Positions 11,412-20,994 of a stretch of DNA of 52,584 nucleotides are shown here, one piece after another (the first letter of the stretch is position 1; each line of letters opens with the position of its first letter). The position numbers and the translations under genes were made by a program. Origin of the DNA: Aromatoleum toluclasticum ATCC 700605 (GTDB lineage: Bacteria > Pseudomonadota > Gammaproteobacteria > Burkholderiales > Rhodocyclaceae); the NCBI RefSeq assembly GCF_000378245.1, contig NZ_KB899516.1, forward strand, positions 1 to 52,584. The letters run 5' to 3'. The notes beneath the pieces are model-generated. The model did not search any database, was not told the origin of the DNA, and saw only the letters and a program-made list of their open reading frames with translations.

Positions 11412-12769
11412 GCCTTTCCGCGAGCGAGAGCCAAGTTTTGACGAATCACAGACCGACACGATCTCCGCGACCCGAACGACGTGCCGATGCGCTGCCGGCC
11501 GACAGCCTCGCGTTCAGCTTCAGCTGCGCCGGGGCCCTCGTCGAGGCGGTGCTGGGCGGCGCGAACCTGACCGACGCATTCGAGGGGATGCTGGCGCAGC
11601 ACCCCGGATGGCCGGACGCGACGCGCGGCGCCGTGCGCGATCTGGCGTGGGGGACGCTGCGCGACTACGGGCGTGGCGATGCGGTGCTGCGTCACCTGCT
11701 GCACAAGCCCTTGCCCGAAGCGATCCACGCCTTGCTGCTGGTCGCGTTGCATCGTCTGGAGACGCGCCCGGAGCAGGCGCATACCGTCGTGAACCAGGCG
11801 GTCGAGGCCGCAGCGGCGCTGATGGCGCCGCTCAAGGGGGTCGTGAACGGGGTGCTGCGCAACCGCCAGCGCAACGCGGCCGAACTCGATGCGGAGCTGC
11901 TTGCAGACCAGGCGGCGTATTACCGTCACCCGTCGTGGTGGGTAGAGCGCCTGCGTGCGTCCTTCCCGCAGGACTGGGAGGCGGCGCTCGCCGCCGGCAA
12001 CGAACGGCCGCCGATGGGTCTGCGCGTCAATCGTCTGCGTGGCGGCGTGGATGCGTACATGAGCGAGCTGGAGGCGGCCGGGTTGGGCCACCGGCGCCTG
12101 CCGAACGATGCGCTGGTGCTGGACCGGCCGGTCGCCGTGGCGGCGCTGCCGGGCTTCGCCGAAGGCCGCGTGTCGGTGCAGGACGGCGGGGCGCAGTGGG
12201 CGGCGCGTTGGCTGGATCTGGCGCCCGGTCAGCGCGTGCTGGATGCCTGCGCCGCGCCCGGCGGAAAGTCCGCGCACATCCTGGAGACGGCAGCGGTCGA
12301 GCTGGTGTCGCTCGAACTGGATCCGGTTCGAACCCGTCGCATCGCCGACAATTTCGCGCGTCTTGGCCTGACCGGCGAGGTGCGCACCGCGGATTGCCGC
12401 GAGCGCGCGAAATGGTGGGACGGACGGCCGTTCGACCGCATCCTCGCCGACGTGCCGTGCTCGGCTTCGGGCGTCGCGCGCCGCCATCCGGACATCAAGT
12501 GGCTGCGTCGCGCCGACGACATCGCGCGCTTTGCCGCGCAGCAGGCGGAGATCCTCGATGCGCTGTGGCCGACGCTGGCGCCGGGCGGGCGCTTGCTGTA
12601 CGTGACCTGCTCGGTCTTCGACGAGGAGAACACGCGCCAGATGGAGCGTTTCTGCGCGCGCCACGCCGATGCGCTGCGGGTGGATATCGACGGCCGGGCC
12701 GAGTGCCAGCTCCTGCCCGACGCGGACCATGACGGGTTCTACTATGCGCTGCTCGCCAAGCGTGCCTGA
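11408..12769 (+). CDS. rsmB: 16S rRNA (cytosine-967-C5) methyltransferase RsmB
   Basis: This enzyme methylates C967 of 16S rRNA with S-adenosylmethionine. The 453-residue product has an N-terminal NusB-like RNA-binding domain (about 20-160) and a C-terminal Rossmann methyltransferase domain. The SAM motif is LDACAAPGGKSAHILE (about 276). The two family cysteines are present in DVPCSASGV (about 351, product release) and VTCSVFDEEN (about 400, nucleophile). The ATG at 11408 overlaps the preceding stop, so translation is probably coupled. In many related genomes rsmB precedes DUF4390 and ntrYX, as here. Confidence 0.96.
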   Translation: MSLSASESQVLTNHRPTRSPRPERRADALPADSLAFSFSCAGALVEAVLGGANLTDAFEGMLAQHPGWPDATRGAVRDLAWGTLRDYGRGDAVLRHLLHKPLPEAIHALLLVALHRLETRPEQAHTVVNQAVEAAAALMAPLKGVVNGVLRNRQRNAAELDAELLADQAAYYRHPSWWVERLRASFPQDWEAALAAGNERPPMGLRVNRLRGGVDAYMSELEAAGLGHRRLPNDALVLDRPVAVAALPGFAEGRVSVQDGGAQWAARWLDLAPGQRVLDACAAPGGKSAHILETAAVELVSLELDPVRTRRIADNFARLGLTGEVRTADCRERAKWWDGRPFDRILADVPCSASGVARRHPDIKWLRRADDIARFAAQQAEILDALWPTLAPGGRLLYVTCSVFDEENTRQMERFCARHADALRVDIDGRAECQLLPDADHDGFYYALLAKRA

Positions 12770-12773
12770 GCGC

Positions 12774-13325
12774 GTGAAGCGCGCACTGGCTGCCATCGCG
12801 CTGTGCCTGCTGGTGCCCCTCGCGGCGCTGGCCGACGGCCGCATCGAGCACGCCGAGATCGTGGCGGGCGATGAGGGCTACGTGGTGAATGCCGACATCG
12901 ACCTCGAACTCAATCCGCGTCTCGTGGAGGCCGTCAATCGCGGCGTGTCGCTGTATTTCAGCGCGCAGTTCGTCGTCGAACGCGATCGCTGGTACTGGCT
13001 CGACGAGGTCGTCGTCGAGCGCGCGTTGAATTTTCGCCTCACCTACAACGCGATCGCGCGCAGCTACCGCTTGTCGGTCGGAAACTTCCACCAGAGTTTC
13101 GAGACCCTGGAGGCGGCGGTGCGCACGATGCAGCGCATCCGCAACTGGCTGATCGTGCCGGCTGCCGACCTGAAGGCGGGGACCACGTATCGGGCCGCGC
13201 TGCGCTTCCAGCTCGACACCAGCCTGTTGCCCAAGCCCTTCCAGGTGACGGCGATCGGCAGCCGCGACTGGAACCTCGCCACCGACTGGCAGCGCTGGAC
13301 CTTCCTCGCAGGCGTCAATCCATGA
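12774..13325 (+). CDS. DUF4390 secreted protein
   Basis: This 183-residue exported protein of unknown function matches the DUF4390 family, found next to ntrYX in betaproteobacteria. A signal peptide (KRALAAIALCLLVPLAALA, cut before DGRIEHAEI) is clear. The mature part is predicted beta-rich, with family features RDRWYWLDEVVVERALNFRL and NFHQSFETLEAAV. The GTG at 12774, 5 bp after rsmB, places the signal peptide properly; a GTG four codons upstream, overlapping rsmB, is an alternative. Its stop overlaps the ntrY ATG, which suggests a role linked to the NtrY periplasmic sensor; that is inference. Confidence 0.85.
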   Translation: MKRALAAIALCLLVPLAALADGRIEHAEIVAGDEGYVVNADIDLELNPRLVEAVNRGVSLYFSAQFVVERDRWYWLDEVVVERALNFRLTYNAIARSYRLSVGNFHQSFETLEAAVRTMQRIRNWLIVPAADLKAGTTYRAALRFQLDTSLLPKPFQVTAIGSRDWNLATDWQRWTFLAGVNP

Positions 13326-15436
13326 AGCGCGCGCTCCTAGTCGTCGTCGCGGCCATCGCCGGCATTTCGCTCTTCCTGCTCGCGTCGGCGACCTCGAATA
13401 CGGATCTCTTCGCGGCGAGTTATCCCTATCTGCTCGCGATCAACGGCGCGATCGTCGTCGCGCTGCTGGGGCTGGTCGCCTTTCAGTTGCGCCGCCTGTG
13501 GCGCGAGTACCGCACACGTCAGTTCGGCTCGCGCCTGAAGTACCGCCTGATGCTGATGTTCGCGCTGATGGCGCTGGTTCCGGGCGTCGTCGTGTATGCT
13601 GTGTCACTGCAGTTCGTGGTCCGCAGCATCGAGTCGTGGTTCGACGTACGCGTCGATTCGGCGCTCGAAGGCGGCATCGCGCTGGGGCAGAATGCGCTCG
13701 ACTACCTCGTGAGCCAGGTGAGCGACAAGGCACGCGAAATGGCGCTCGACCTCGAGGGCGTCGAACCGGTGCCGCCGACCCTGCTGAACCGCCTGCGCGA
13801 GCAGGCCGGCGTCGCCAGTGCGACCCTGATCGGTCCTTCGGGCCAGGTCGTGGCGACTGTCTCCGACGGCCTGGGCGGCTTCATTCCGGAACTGCCCAGC
13901 TCGGCGCAGCTGCGCGAGGCCCGTCAGACGCAGCGCTACCATGTCATCGACAGCCGTGCGGGCGAAGGGCTGACGATACGCGTCGTGGTGCCCATCCCGT
14001 CGCGCACGCTCAACATGGACACGCATTACCTGCAGCTCATGCAGGCGGTGCCGGAGTCCTTCGTGCGCAACGCGGAGGCGGTGCAGGAAGCCTACCGCGA
14101 GTACCAGCAGCTGACGCTCGGCCGCGCCGGGTTGAACCGCATCTACACGCTGACCCTGACGCTGACCCTGCTGGTCGCGCTGCTCGCGGCAGTCGCGGTG
14201 GCCTTCGTGCTGTCGCGGCGCCTGGTGGCACCGCTGATGATCCTCGCGGAAGGCACGCAAGCGGTCGCGCAGGGTGACTTCAGTCCGCGCCAGGCGCTGC
14301 CGGCACGCGACGAGCTGGGCGTGCTGACGCAGTCCTTCAACCGCATGACGCGCCAGCTGGTGGAGGCGCGCGACCTCGCGGAGCGCAACCGCGCCGCAGT
14401 CGAATCGTCGCGCGCCTATCTCGAGAGCGTGCTGGCGAACTTGTCGACGGGGGTGCTGGCCTTCGCCGCCGACGGCACGCTGCGGGCGGCCAACGCCGGT
14501 GCGATGGCGATCCTGCAGGACGAGCTGGAAGGCTACGAGGAACTCACGCTGGCGCAGTGGCCCAAGCATCATGGCTTTCGCGACGCGCTGGTGAGGGGCT
14601 TCGCCGACAACGCCGGCGACTGGCACGAGGAGCTGGAGCTGGTGTCGCACCAGGGGGCGACGCAGGCCCTGCTGATCCACGGGGCGCGCCTGCCGCAGGT
14701 CTCGGGCGGGGGCCTGGTGGTGGTGTTCGACGACATTTCACGCCTGATCGCCGCACAGCGCACCGCGGCATGGGCGGAAGTGGCGCGCCGGCTGGCGCAC
14801 GAGATCAAGAATCCCCTCACGCCGATCCAGCTTTCGGCCGAACGGCTCGCGTACAAGCTCGCGGACCGGCTCGACGACGAGGGGCGCGAGGTGCTCGAAC
14901 GGGGGACGCGCACGATCGTGAACCAGGTCGAGGCGATGAAAAACATGGTGAACGATTTCCGGGATTATGCGAAGCTCCCCAGTCCGGTGCTCGGTCGCCT
15001 CGATCTCAATGCGCTCGTCGGAGAGGTGCTCAACCTGTACGAGAGCTCGCCGGTGTTGATCCGCGCCGAGCTGGGGCGCAACCTGCCGCCGGTGGCGGGC
15101 GACGCGAGCCAGGTCCGGCAGGTGATCCACAATCTGCTGCAGAATGCGGAGGACGCGCTCGCAGGCCAGGAAGACGGCGTGGTCACGCTGACGACGCGCC
15201 TCGACGGCGATCGCGTGGCGCTGCAGTTGCGCGACAACGGTCCGGGCTTTCCCGCGCAGGTGCTGACGCGCGCGTTCGAACCGTATTTCACGACCAAGAG
15301 CCGCGGTACGGGCCTGGGTCTGGCGATGGTCAAGAAGATCATCGACGAACATGGGGGCGAGGTCCGCCTGCTCAACGGCGAAACCGGCGGGGCCGACGTG
15401 CGCATCCGCCTGCGCCTCGCTTCCGCGGAAATGTGA
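13322..15436 (+). CDS. ntrY: Sensor histidine kinase NtrY
   Basis: This 704-residue membrane kinase of the NtrY family is linked to nitrogen and redox sensing. Three hydrophobic helices lie in the first 100 residues and another at about 275-297 (LTLTLTLLVALLAAVAVAFVLS). A HAMP linker follows, then a PAS-like domain (about 365-470) and the DHp domain with ARRLAHEIKNPLTPIQ, phospho-histidine near 492. The ATPase domain has HNLLQNAEDAL, DNGPGFP and GTGLGLAMVKK. All kinase motifs are intact. It forms an operon with ntrX and overlaps DUF4390 by 4 bp. Confidence 0.95.
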   Translation: MKRALLVVVAAIAGISLFLLASATSNTDLFAASYPYLLAINGAIVVALLGLVAFQLRRLWREYRTRQFGSRLKYRLMLMFALMALVPGVVVYAVSLQFVVRSIESWFDVRVDSALEGGIALGQNALDYLVSQVSDKAREMALDLEGVEPVPPTLLNRLREQAGVASATLIGPSGQVVATVSDGLGGFIPELPSSAQLREARQTQRYHVIDSRAGEGLTIRVVVPIPSRTLNMDTHYLQLMQAVPESFVRNAEAVQEAYREYQQLTLGRAGLNRIYTLTLTLTLLVALLAAVAVAFVLSRRLVAPLMILAEGTQAVAQGDFSPRQALPARDELGVLTQSFNRMTRQLVEARDLAERNRAAVESSRAYLESVLANLSTGVLAFAADGTLRAANAGAMAILQDELEGYEELTLAQWPKHHGFRDALVRGFADNAGDWHEELELVSHQGATQALLIHGARLPQVSGGGLVVVFDDISRLIAAQRTAAWAEVARRLAHEIKNPLTPIQLSAERLAYKLADRLDDEGREVLERGTRTIVNQVEAMKNMVNDFRDYAKLPSPVLGRLDLNALVGEVLNLYESSPVLIRAELGRNLPPVAGDASQVRQVIHNLLQNAEDALAGQEDGVVTLTTRLDGDRVALQLRDNGPGFPAQVLTRAFEPYFTTKSRGTGLGLAMVKKIIDEHGGEVRLLNGETGGADVRIRLRLASAEM

Positions 15437-15446
15437 TTAGTGACAG

Positions 15447-16691
15447 ATGGCAAACATACTTATCGTTGACGACGAAGTCGGTATCCGCGAACTGCTCTCG
15501 GAGATCCTGCGCGACGAAGGCCACGACGTGGCGCTGGCGGAGAACGCCGCCGCGGCGCGTGCGTTGCGCAATGCGCGGCGTCCCGACCTCGTGCTGCTGG
15601 ATATCTGGATGCCCGATACCGATGGCATCACGCTGCTGAAGGAATGGTCGGCCAACGGCCAGCTCAACATGCCGGTCGTGATGATGTCGGGACACGGCAC
15701 GATAGACACTGCGGTCGAGGCGACGCGCATAGGCGCGATCGACTATCTGGAGAAGCCGATCGGCCTGCAGAAGCTGCTGTCGGCGGTCAAGCGTGGCTTG
15801 CAGCGCCCGGCCGCGCCCGGCGCGCCTGCACCGCTGACGCTCGCGGCCTTCACGCGCTCGGCGCCGCTGCGCGAGCTGCAGCGCCTGGTGCAGCAGGTGG
15901 TGGTGAATTCGCGCGTGCTGTTGCTGCGCGTGGGCCAGGGCAGCATCGCGGAGCTGGCCGCACGCAGCGTGCAGCCGAAGGCGTCTCCGTGGCTGGATCT
16001 CGCCGCCGTGTCGGCGCCGCTGGACGTGAACCAGCTGCAGGCCTGCCAGGGTGGGGTGCTGTTCGTCGCCGAGCTCGCGCGCCTGTCGCGCACGCAGCAG
16101 AAGAACCTCGCGTTTGCACTGGAGCGGTTGGAGCGCTACGACCTGCGCCTCGCCGTCGCGACCGACCACACGCTGGAGTCGCTGGTGCGCGAAGGCTGGG
16201 AGGAGTCGCTCGCGGTCCGCCTGTTCGAGGTGAGCCTCGCGCCGCCTTCGCTCGCGGACGTGCGCGACGATCTGCCGGAAATCGCCGCGCAGCTCCTGCT
16301 GCATCTCGTGGAGGCCGGCGAGGTGCCGCGCCGTCACTTCTCGACGGCGGCCCTGAACGCCCTGCGCGCCCAGCCCTGGCCGGGCGGCTACGCGGAACTG
16401 CGTGCGGCGGTGAAGTCGCTCGCACTGGGGACGCTGGACGAGGAGATCGCGCTGACCGACGTGCGCAGGCTGCTGATCCCCGCATCGGAGGGGGCGGTCG
16501 CGGTATCGCTCGACCAGCCGCTGCGCGAGGCGCGCGAGGCCTTCGAGCGCCTGTACTTCGAGCATCACCTGCGCCTCGAAGGCAGCAACATGACGCGGCT
16601 GGCGGAGAAGAGCGGCCTCGAGCGCACGCACCTGTACCGCAAGCTCAAGCAGCTGGGCCTGCACGGCAGCCGGCGCACCGAGGAAACCTGA
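15447..16691 (+). CDS. ntrX: NtrX-family response regulator with degenerate AAA+ domain
   Basis: This is the partner regulator of NtrY, 414 residues long. The receiver domain is normal, with DDEVG at the N-terminus, the phospho-acceptor in VLLDIWMPD (about 52) and the KPI lysine near 104. The C-terminus has a Fis-type helix-turn-helix (LEGSNMTRLAEKSGLERTHL). The central sigma-54 AAA+ region (about 128-345) is recognisable but decayed. VLLLRVGQG replaces the Walker A loop, GGVLFVAELAR stands where the Walker B DE is expected, and the GAFTGA loop is missing. It probably acts as a DNA-binding regulator without ATPase-driven sigma-54 activation. Confidence 0.92.
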   Translation: MANILIVDDEVGIRELLSEILRDEGHDVALAENAAAARALRNARRPDLVLLDIWMPDTDGITLLKEWSANGQLNMPVVMMSGHGTIDTAVEATRIGAIDYLEKPIGLQKLLSAVKRGLQRPAAPGAPAPLTLAAFTRSAPLRELQRLVQQVVVNSRVLLLRVGQGSIAELAARSVQPKASPWLDLAAVSAPLDVNQLQACQGGVLFVAELARLSRTQQKNLAFALERLERYDLRLAVATDHTLESLVREGWEESLAVRLFEVSLAPPSLADVRDDLPEIAAQLLLHLVEAGEVPRRHFSTAALNALRAQPWPGGYAELRAAVKSLALGTLDEEIALTDVRRLLIPASEGAVAVSLDQPLREAREAFERLYFEHHLRLEGSNMTRLAEKSGLERTHLYRKLKQLGLHGSRRTEET

Positions 16692-16792
16692 GGGCGACAG
16701 AGGGCAACTGAGGCGGCCGCGCAACAGTCCCGCTGCGGGGGCCGGCAGCTCGCGTAGAATCAGGCATCCTTAATGTACGGGGCGTCTGTCAG

Positions 16793-18199
16793 GTGAAGAT
16801 CATCATCCTCGGGGCGGGCCAGGTCGGTGCGTCGGTGGCGGAGAACCTCGTGTCCGAGGCCAACGACATCACGCTGATCGACAGCAACGCGGAACACCTT
16901 GAACCGCTGCGTGACCGCCTGGAGTTGCGCACCGTGTGCGGCAACGCCGCGTCGCCGACGGTGTTGCGCGAGGCGGGGGCGGACGACGCCGACCTGCTGA
17001 TCGCGGTGACGCAGTCCGACCAGACCAACCTGTGCGCCTGTCGCGTCGCGAAGACGCTGTTCAACCTGCCCACGCGCGTCGCACGCCTGCGTTCGAGCGA
17101 TTTCGTCGATCATCCCGAACTGCTCGATGACAACAACTTCGCGGTCGATTTCTCGATCTGCCCGGAGCAGATCGTCACGGACTACATCAAGCGCCTGATC
17201 GCCTTCCCCGAGGCGCTGCAGGTGATGGAGTTCGCCGGCGGGGTGCTGAGCCTGATCTGCGTGCGCGCCTTCGAGGGTGGGCCGCTGGTGGGGCACCCGC
17301 TGAAGGCGCTGCGCTACCACATGCCCAACGTCGAGGTGCGCATCGCGGCGATCTACCGCGGCGACGGCGAGGCGATCATCCCCGAGGGCGACACGATGAT
17401 CCTGCCCGGCGACGAGGTGTTCTGCCTTGCCTCGACGGTGCATATCCGCCAGGTGATGCGCGAGATCCGGCGCGAGGACCGGGCGATCCGGCGCATCATC
17501 ATCGCCGGCGGCGGCAACATCGGCCTGCGGCTGGCGCGCGGCATCGAGGACGATCACAATGTCAAAGTCATAGAGCTGGATCGCCGCCGCGCGGATGTGC
17601 TCGCGAGCCAGTTGCATCGCGCGCTGGTGCTGCGTGGCGATTCGACGGACGAGAAGCTGCTCGAGAACGAGGGTATCGACGAGGCCGACATGTTCCTTGC
17701 GCTGACCAACGACGACGAGGACAACATCATGTCCGCGTCGCTCGCCAAGCGCATGGGGGCGCATCGGACGCTGGCCCTGATCAACCGCCGCAGCTACGTC
17801 GACCTGGTGCAGGGGGGGCCGATCGACATCGCGATCTCGCCGGCCCAGACTTCGATCGGCTCGCTGCTGCAGCACGTGCGCCAGGGCGACGTGGTGGCGG
17901 TGCACAGCCTGCGCCGCGGCGCGGCCGAGGCGCTGGAGATCATCGCGCACGGCGACCGCAAGGCGTCCAAGGTCGTCGGCAGGGCGATCGAGGACATTCC
18001 GCTGCCCACGGGGGCGACCATCGGTGCGATCGTGCGCGACGAGAAGCGCACGGACGGCAAGGTGACGCGCCGCGTGGTCGTGATGCCGCACCACGATACG
18101 GTCGTCGAGAGCGGCGACCATGTGATCGTGTTCTGCACGCACAAGAAGCTCGTGCGTCAGGTTGAGAAGCTGTTCCAGGTCGGATTCGGCTTCCTATGA
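16793..18199 (+). CDS. trkA: Trk system potassium uptake protein TrkA
   Basis: This is the cytoplasmic NAD(H)-binding gate protein of the Trk K+ transporter. The 468 residues form two tandem RCK modules. The first nucleotide site is IILGAGQVGASVAENL at the N-terminus, and the second, IIIAGGGNIGLRLARG, is near residue 237. Each is followed by a TrkA-C domain. The start is the GTG at 16793, directly before KIIILGAG. The stop overlaps the trkH start (ATGA), indicating coupled translation with the channel partner. The 101-bp gap after ntrX has a TAGAAT-like -10 but no convincing -35. Confidence 0.96.
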   Translation: MKIIILGAGQVGASVAENLVSEANDITLIDSNAEHLEPLRDRLELRTVCGNAASPTVLREAGADDADLLIAVTQSDQTNLCACRVAKTLFNLPTRVARLRSSDFVDHPELLDDNNFAVDFSICPEQIVTDYIKRLIAFPEALQVMEFAGGVLSLICVRAFEGGPLVGHPLKALRYHMPNVEVRIAAIYRGDGEAIIPEGDTMILPGDEVFCLASTVHIRQVMREIRREDRAIRRIIIAGGGNIGLRLARGIEDDHNVKVIELDRRRADVLASQLHRALVLRGDSTDEKLLENEGIDEADMFLALTNDDEDNIMSASLAKRMGAHRTLALINRRSYVDLVQGGPIDIAISPAQTSIGSLLQHVRQGDVVAVHSLRRGAAEALEIIAHGDRKASKVVGRAIEDIPLPTGATIGAIVRDEKRTDGKVTRRVVVMPHHDTVVESGDHVIVFCTHKKLVRQVEKLFQVGFGFL

Positions 18200-19659
18200 T
18201 GCGGCGCGGCGCCCACCCGGTGCTCAACGCGCTGGGCATGATCGTGATGCTGTTCGCGATGCTGATGTTGTTCCCGCTCGCCGTGTCGTGGTCCATCGAC
18301 GACGGCGCGGTGCTTGCCTTCGACCAGGCCGTGCTGATCACCCTTGCCGCCGGACTGCTGATGTGGCTGCCGACGCGCGGCCGCACCCGCGACCTGCACA
18401 CGCGCGACGGCTTCCTGCTGGTGGCGCTGACCTGGGTGGTGATGCCGGTGTTCGGTGCGCTGCCGCTGCTCGACTTCATCCCCGACCTGTCGGTGACCGA
18501 CGCGTATTTCGAGGCGGCGTCGGGGCTGACGGCGACGGGCGGCACGGTGCTCGTCGGGCTGGAGCACCTGCCGATCTCGATCAACCTGTGGCGCACCTTC
18601 ATGCACTGGATCGGCGGCATGGGCGTCATCGTGCTGGTGGTCGCGATCCTGCCGCTGCTGGGCATCGGCGGCCGGCAGCTGATGAAGGTCGAGGTGCCGA
18701 CGCCGATGAAGGAGCAGAGCCTGACGCCGCGCATCGCCGAGACCGCGAAGGGCCTGTGGCTGACCTACTGCCTGCTCACGGTGGCGTGCGCCGTGAGCCT
18801 GTGGCTCGCCGGGCTGGACGGCTGGGACGCGATCATCCACACCTTCAGCGTCGTCGGGCTGGGCGGCTTTTCGAGCAAGGATGCGTCGCTGGGGCACTTC
18901 GACAGCGTGTCGGTGGATATGATCGTGATCGTGTTCGCGCTGCTGTCCGGCCTGAACTTCGCAACCCACTACCTCGCGTTGGCGCGCCGCAGCCTCAAGC
19001 CCTACCTCGCCGACCCCGAGCTGCCGTTCTACTTCGCGACGCTTGCGCTGAGCACCATCGTCCTCACCGCCTACCTCGTCCGCTTCGACGTGCATGCGGA
19101 TTTCCTCAGCACGCTGCGCTACGTCGCCTTCCACGTCGTGTCGATCTCGACCTCGCTCGGGCTGGCGACCTACGACTACACCCTGTGGCCCATGTTCGCG
19201 CAGCTCTGGGTGCTGTTCCTCGGCAGCTTCATCGCGTGCTCCGGTTCGGCCGGTGGCGGCATCAAGATGATGCGCGCGATGATCCTGTACAAGCAGGTGT
19301 TCCGCGAGATCGTGCGTTCGCTGCACCCGCACGCGGTGCATCCGGTGCGCATCCGCAACCAGCCGGTGTCGGACGACATCCTGCACGCGGTGCTGGGCTT
19401 CAGCTTCATGTACATGGTGACGATCGTGTCGCTGACGCTGCTGCTCACGGCGACCGGGCTGGATCTCATCACGGCCTTCTCCGGCGTCGTCGCCTGCCTC
19501 AATAACACGGGCCCCGGCCTCGGCGCGGTCGGCCCGGCGTCGACCTACCAGGGGCTGACCGATTTCCAGACCTGGGTGCTGAGTTTCACGATGATCCTGG
19601 GCCGTCTCGAGATCTTCACCTTATTGGTGGTGATGACGCCGGTGTTCTGGCGGCGCTGA
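18196..19659 (+). CDS. trkH: Trk system potassium uptake protein TrkH
   Basis: This is the K+-translocating membrane subunit of the Trk system, 487 residues, with the expected ten or so membrane segments. The four pore-loop repeats are visible, including ASGLTATGGTVL (about 115), HTFSVVGLGGFSSKD (about 215), CSGSAGGGIKMMR (about 350) and NNTGPGLGAVGP (about 436). The glycine-containing selectivity positions are retained. It overlaps trkA by 4 bp. The pair follows ntrYX, an arrangement known from several proteobacteria. Confidence 0.96.
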   Translation: MMRRGAHPVLNALGMIVMLFAMLMLFPLAVSWSIDDGAVLAFDQAVLITLAAGLLMWLPTRGRTRDLHTRDGFLLVALTWVVMPVFGALPLLDFIPDLSVTDAYFEAASGLTATGGTVLVGLEHLPISINLWRTFMHWIGGMGVIVLVVAILPLLGIGGRQLMKVEVPTPMKEQSLTPRIAETAKGLWLTYCLLTVACAVSLWLAGLDGWDAIIHTFSVVGLGGFSSKDASLGHFDSVSVDMIVIVFALLSGLNFATHYLALARRSLKPYLADPELPFYFATLALSTIVLTAYLVRFDVHADFLSTLRYVAFHVVSISTSLGLATYDYTLWPMFAQLWVLFLGSFIACSGSAGGGIKMMRAMILYKQVFREIVRSLHPHAVHPVRIRNQPVSDDILHAVLGFSFMYMVTIVSLTLLLTATGLDLITAFSGVVACLNNTGPGLGAVGPASTYQGLTDFQTWVLSFTMILGRLEIFTLLVVMTPVFWRR

Positions 19660-19782
19660 GCCGCGGGCGCTTTCGGGGCGACGCACAGAAAGCAGACTGA
19701 AAGCGATTTTGTGTTGAATGCCTCCACCCGGCCGCAAGGGCGCGGCCGAGGATCGGATTGTCAGACTCACCGGAGGAGCACA

Positions 19783-20832
19783 ATGCACAAGAAAATCATC
19801 GCTGCGGCCATCGCGGCGCTCGTCGCCGTCCCGTTCGCAGCACAGGCGCAGAGCGCGTCGAACGTCACGATCTACGGTCTGCTGGACCTCAACCTCGCGC
19901 GCGAGTGGGCAGGCGACGAGGAGCGCGTCGGCGTCGATCACGGCGAGCTCAACGGCTCGCGCCTCGGCTTCAAGGGCAGCGAGGCGCTGGGCGGCGACCT
20001 GAATGCGATCTTCACGATCGAAAGCGGCTTCGATCCCTCGACCGGCACGGCCGAGCAGGGCGGGCGGCTGTTCGGGCGCCAGTCCTTCGTCGGCCTCGAG
20101 AGCGCGACCTGGGGCCGCCTCACGCTGGGCCGCCAGTACTCGCCGGCCTTCGTCGCGATCGACCCCTTCGATGCCACCGGCGCGGCCGACCGCAGCCCGG
20201 GCCTGCTCGTGCGCAAGACGGGCGGCATCAAGCCGGCCTACGAGACGCGCTTCGACAACATGGTCAAGTACCGCTCGCCGAGCTTCTCCGGTCTGGAGTT
20301 CGACCTCGGCTACTGGCTGGGCGAGAAGCGCGGCAACGGCGATGCGATGAAGGAAGGCAACGGCCACGGCATCACGGCGCTGTACAAGAACGGCGCGCTG
20401 GCGGCTTCGCTCGTCACGCAGAGCGTGTATCGCAACGCCACCGGAGGCCGCGTGCGCACCAGCGGCGGCGGCCTCGCCTACGACTTCGGCTTCGTGAAGC
20501 CCTACCTCGCCTACACGCAGGACAAGGAAAGCGGCTCGGTCGGCAGCGGCAAGGCGCGCACCTTCGACATCGGCGCCGAGATCCGCGTGACCGGCACGGA
20601 TACCGTGGCCTTGAGCTACGCCAAGCGCGACGAAAGCAATGACGTCGCGGCCGAGGACGCGCACGGCTGGTCGGCGTATTACATGCACGACCTGTCGAAG
20701 CGCACGACGCTCTACGCAGCGTACTCGCAGCTCACCAACAAGGACAACGCCAACTACGCGCTCGGCAACCTCACGCCGGCCGCCGGCGACGACCCGCGCG
20801 TCGTGATGGCGGGTATCCGGCACAGGTTCTGA
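19783..20832 (+). CDS. Gram-negative outer-membrane porin
   Basis: This 349-residue general porin of the betaproteobacterial trimeric type (OmpC-like, Porin_4) forms a 16-stranded beta-barrel for passive diffusion of small solutes. It has a signal peptide (MHKKIIAAAIAALVAVPFAAQA) and the first strand SNVTIYGLLDLNLA. The family motifs GSRLGFKGSEALGGDLNAIF and LFGRQSFVGLESATWGRLTLG follow. The C-terminus ends in phenylalanine (AGIRHRF), the BAM assembly signal. The start at 19783 follows GGAGGAGC. A strong terminator at 20877 makes it a single-gene unit. Confidence 0.95.
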   Translation: MHKKIIAAAIAALVAVPFAAQAQSASNVTIYGLLDLNLAREWAGDEERVGVDHGELNGSRLGFKGSEALGGDLNAIFTIESGFDPSTGTAEQGGRLFGRQSFVGLESATWGRLTLGRQYSPAFVAIDPFDATGAADRSPGLLVRKTGGIKPAYETRFDNMVKYRSPSFSGLEFDLGYWLGEKRGNGDAMKEGNGHGITALYKNGALAASLVTQSVYRNATGGRVRTSGGGLAYDFGFVKPYLAYTQDKESGSVGSGKARTFDIGAEIRVTGTDTVALSYAKRDESNDVAAEDAHGWSAYYMHDLSKRTTLYAAYSQLTNKDNANYALGNLTPAAGDDPRVVMAGIRHRF

Positions 20833-20876
20833 TCCGGCAGATCCTTTCCTCTTCGCGCGTGATGCGCGCGAGCTTG

Positions 20877-20912
20877 CCCCCGGCGCTGCGGTTCGCGGTG
20901 CCGGGGGTTTTT
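20877..20912 (+). terminator. Rho-independent terminator of porin gene
   Basis: CCCCCGGC (20877-20884) pairs with GCCGGGGG (20900-20907) and is followed by TTTTT. It lies 44 bp past the porin stop. Confidence 0.88.
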
Positions 20913-20994
20913 CGTAGTTGTGTGCGTCAAGTTGTGCAATTTGGGTTGAGCACGGCGCTGAAAGCGGGTGCGGCCTCACGCGGCCAGCCGCGGA

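Noticed and set aside
6443-11459. Very long minus-strand open frames (up to about 1080 codons) opposite yidC, mnmE and rsmB
   Set aside because: They are antisense shadows of well-identified genes in GC-rich DNA. Their translations are low-complexity Arg/Ala/Gln/His strings with no domains.
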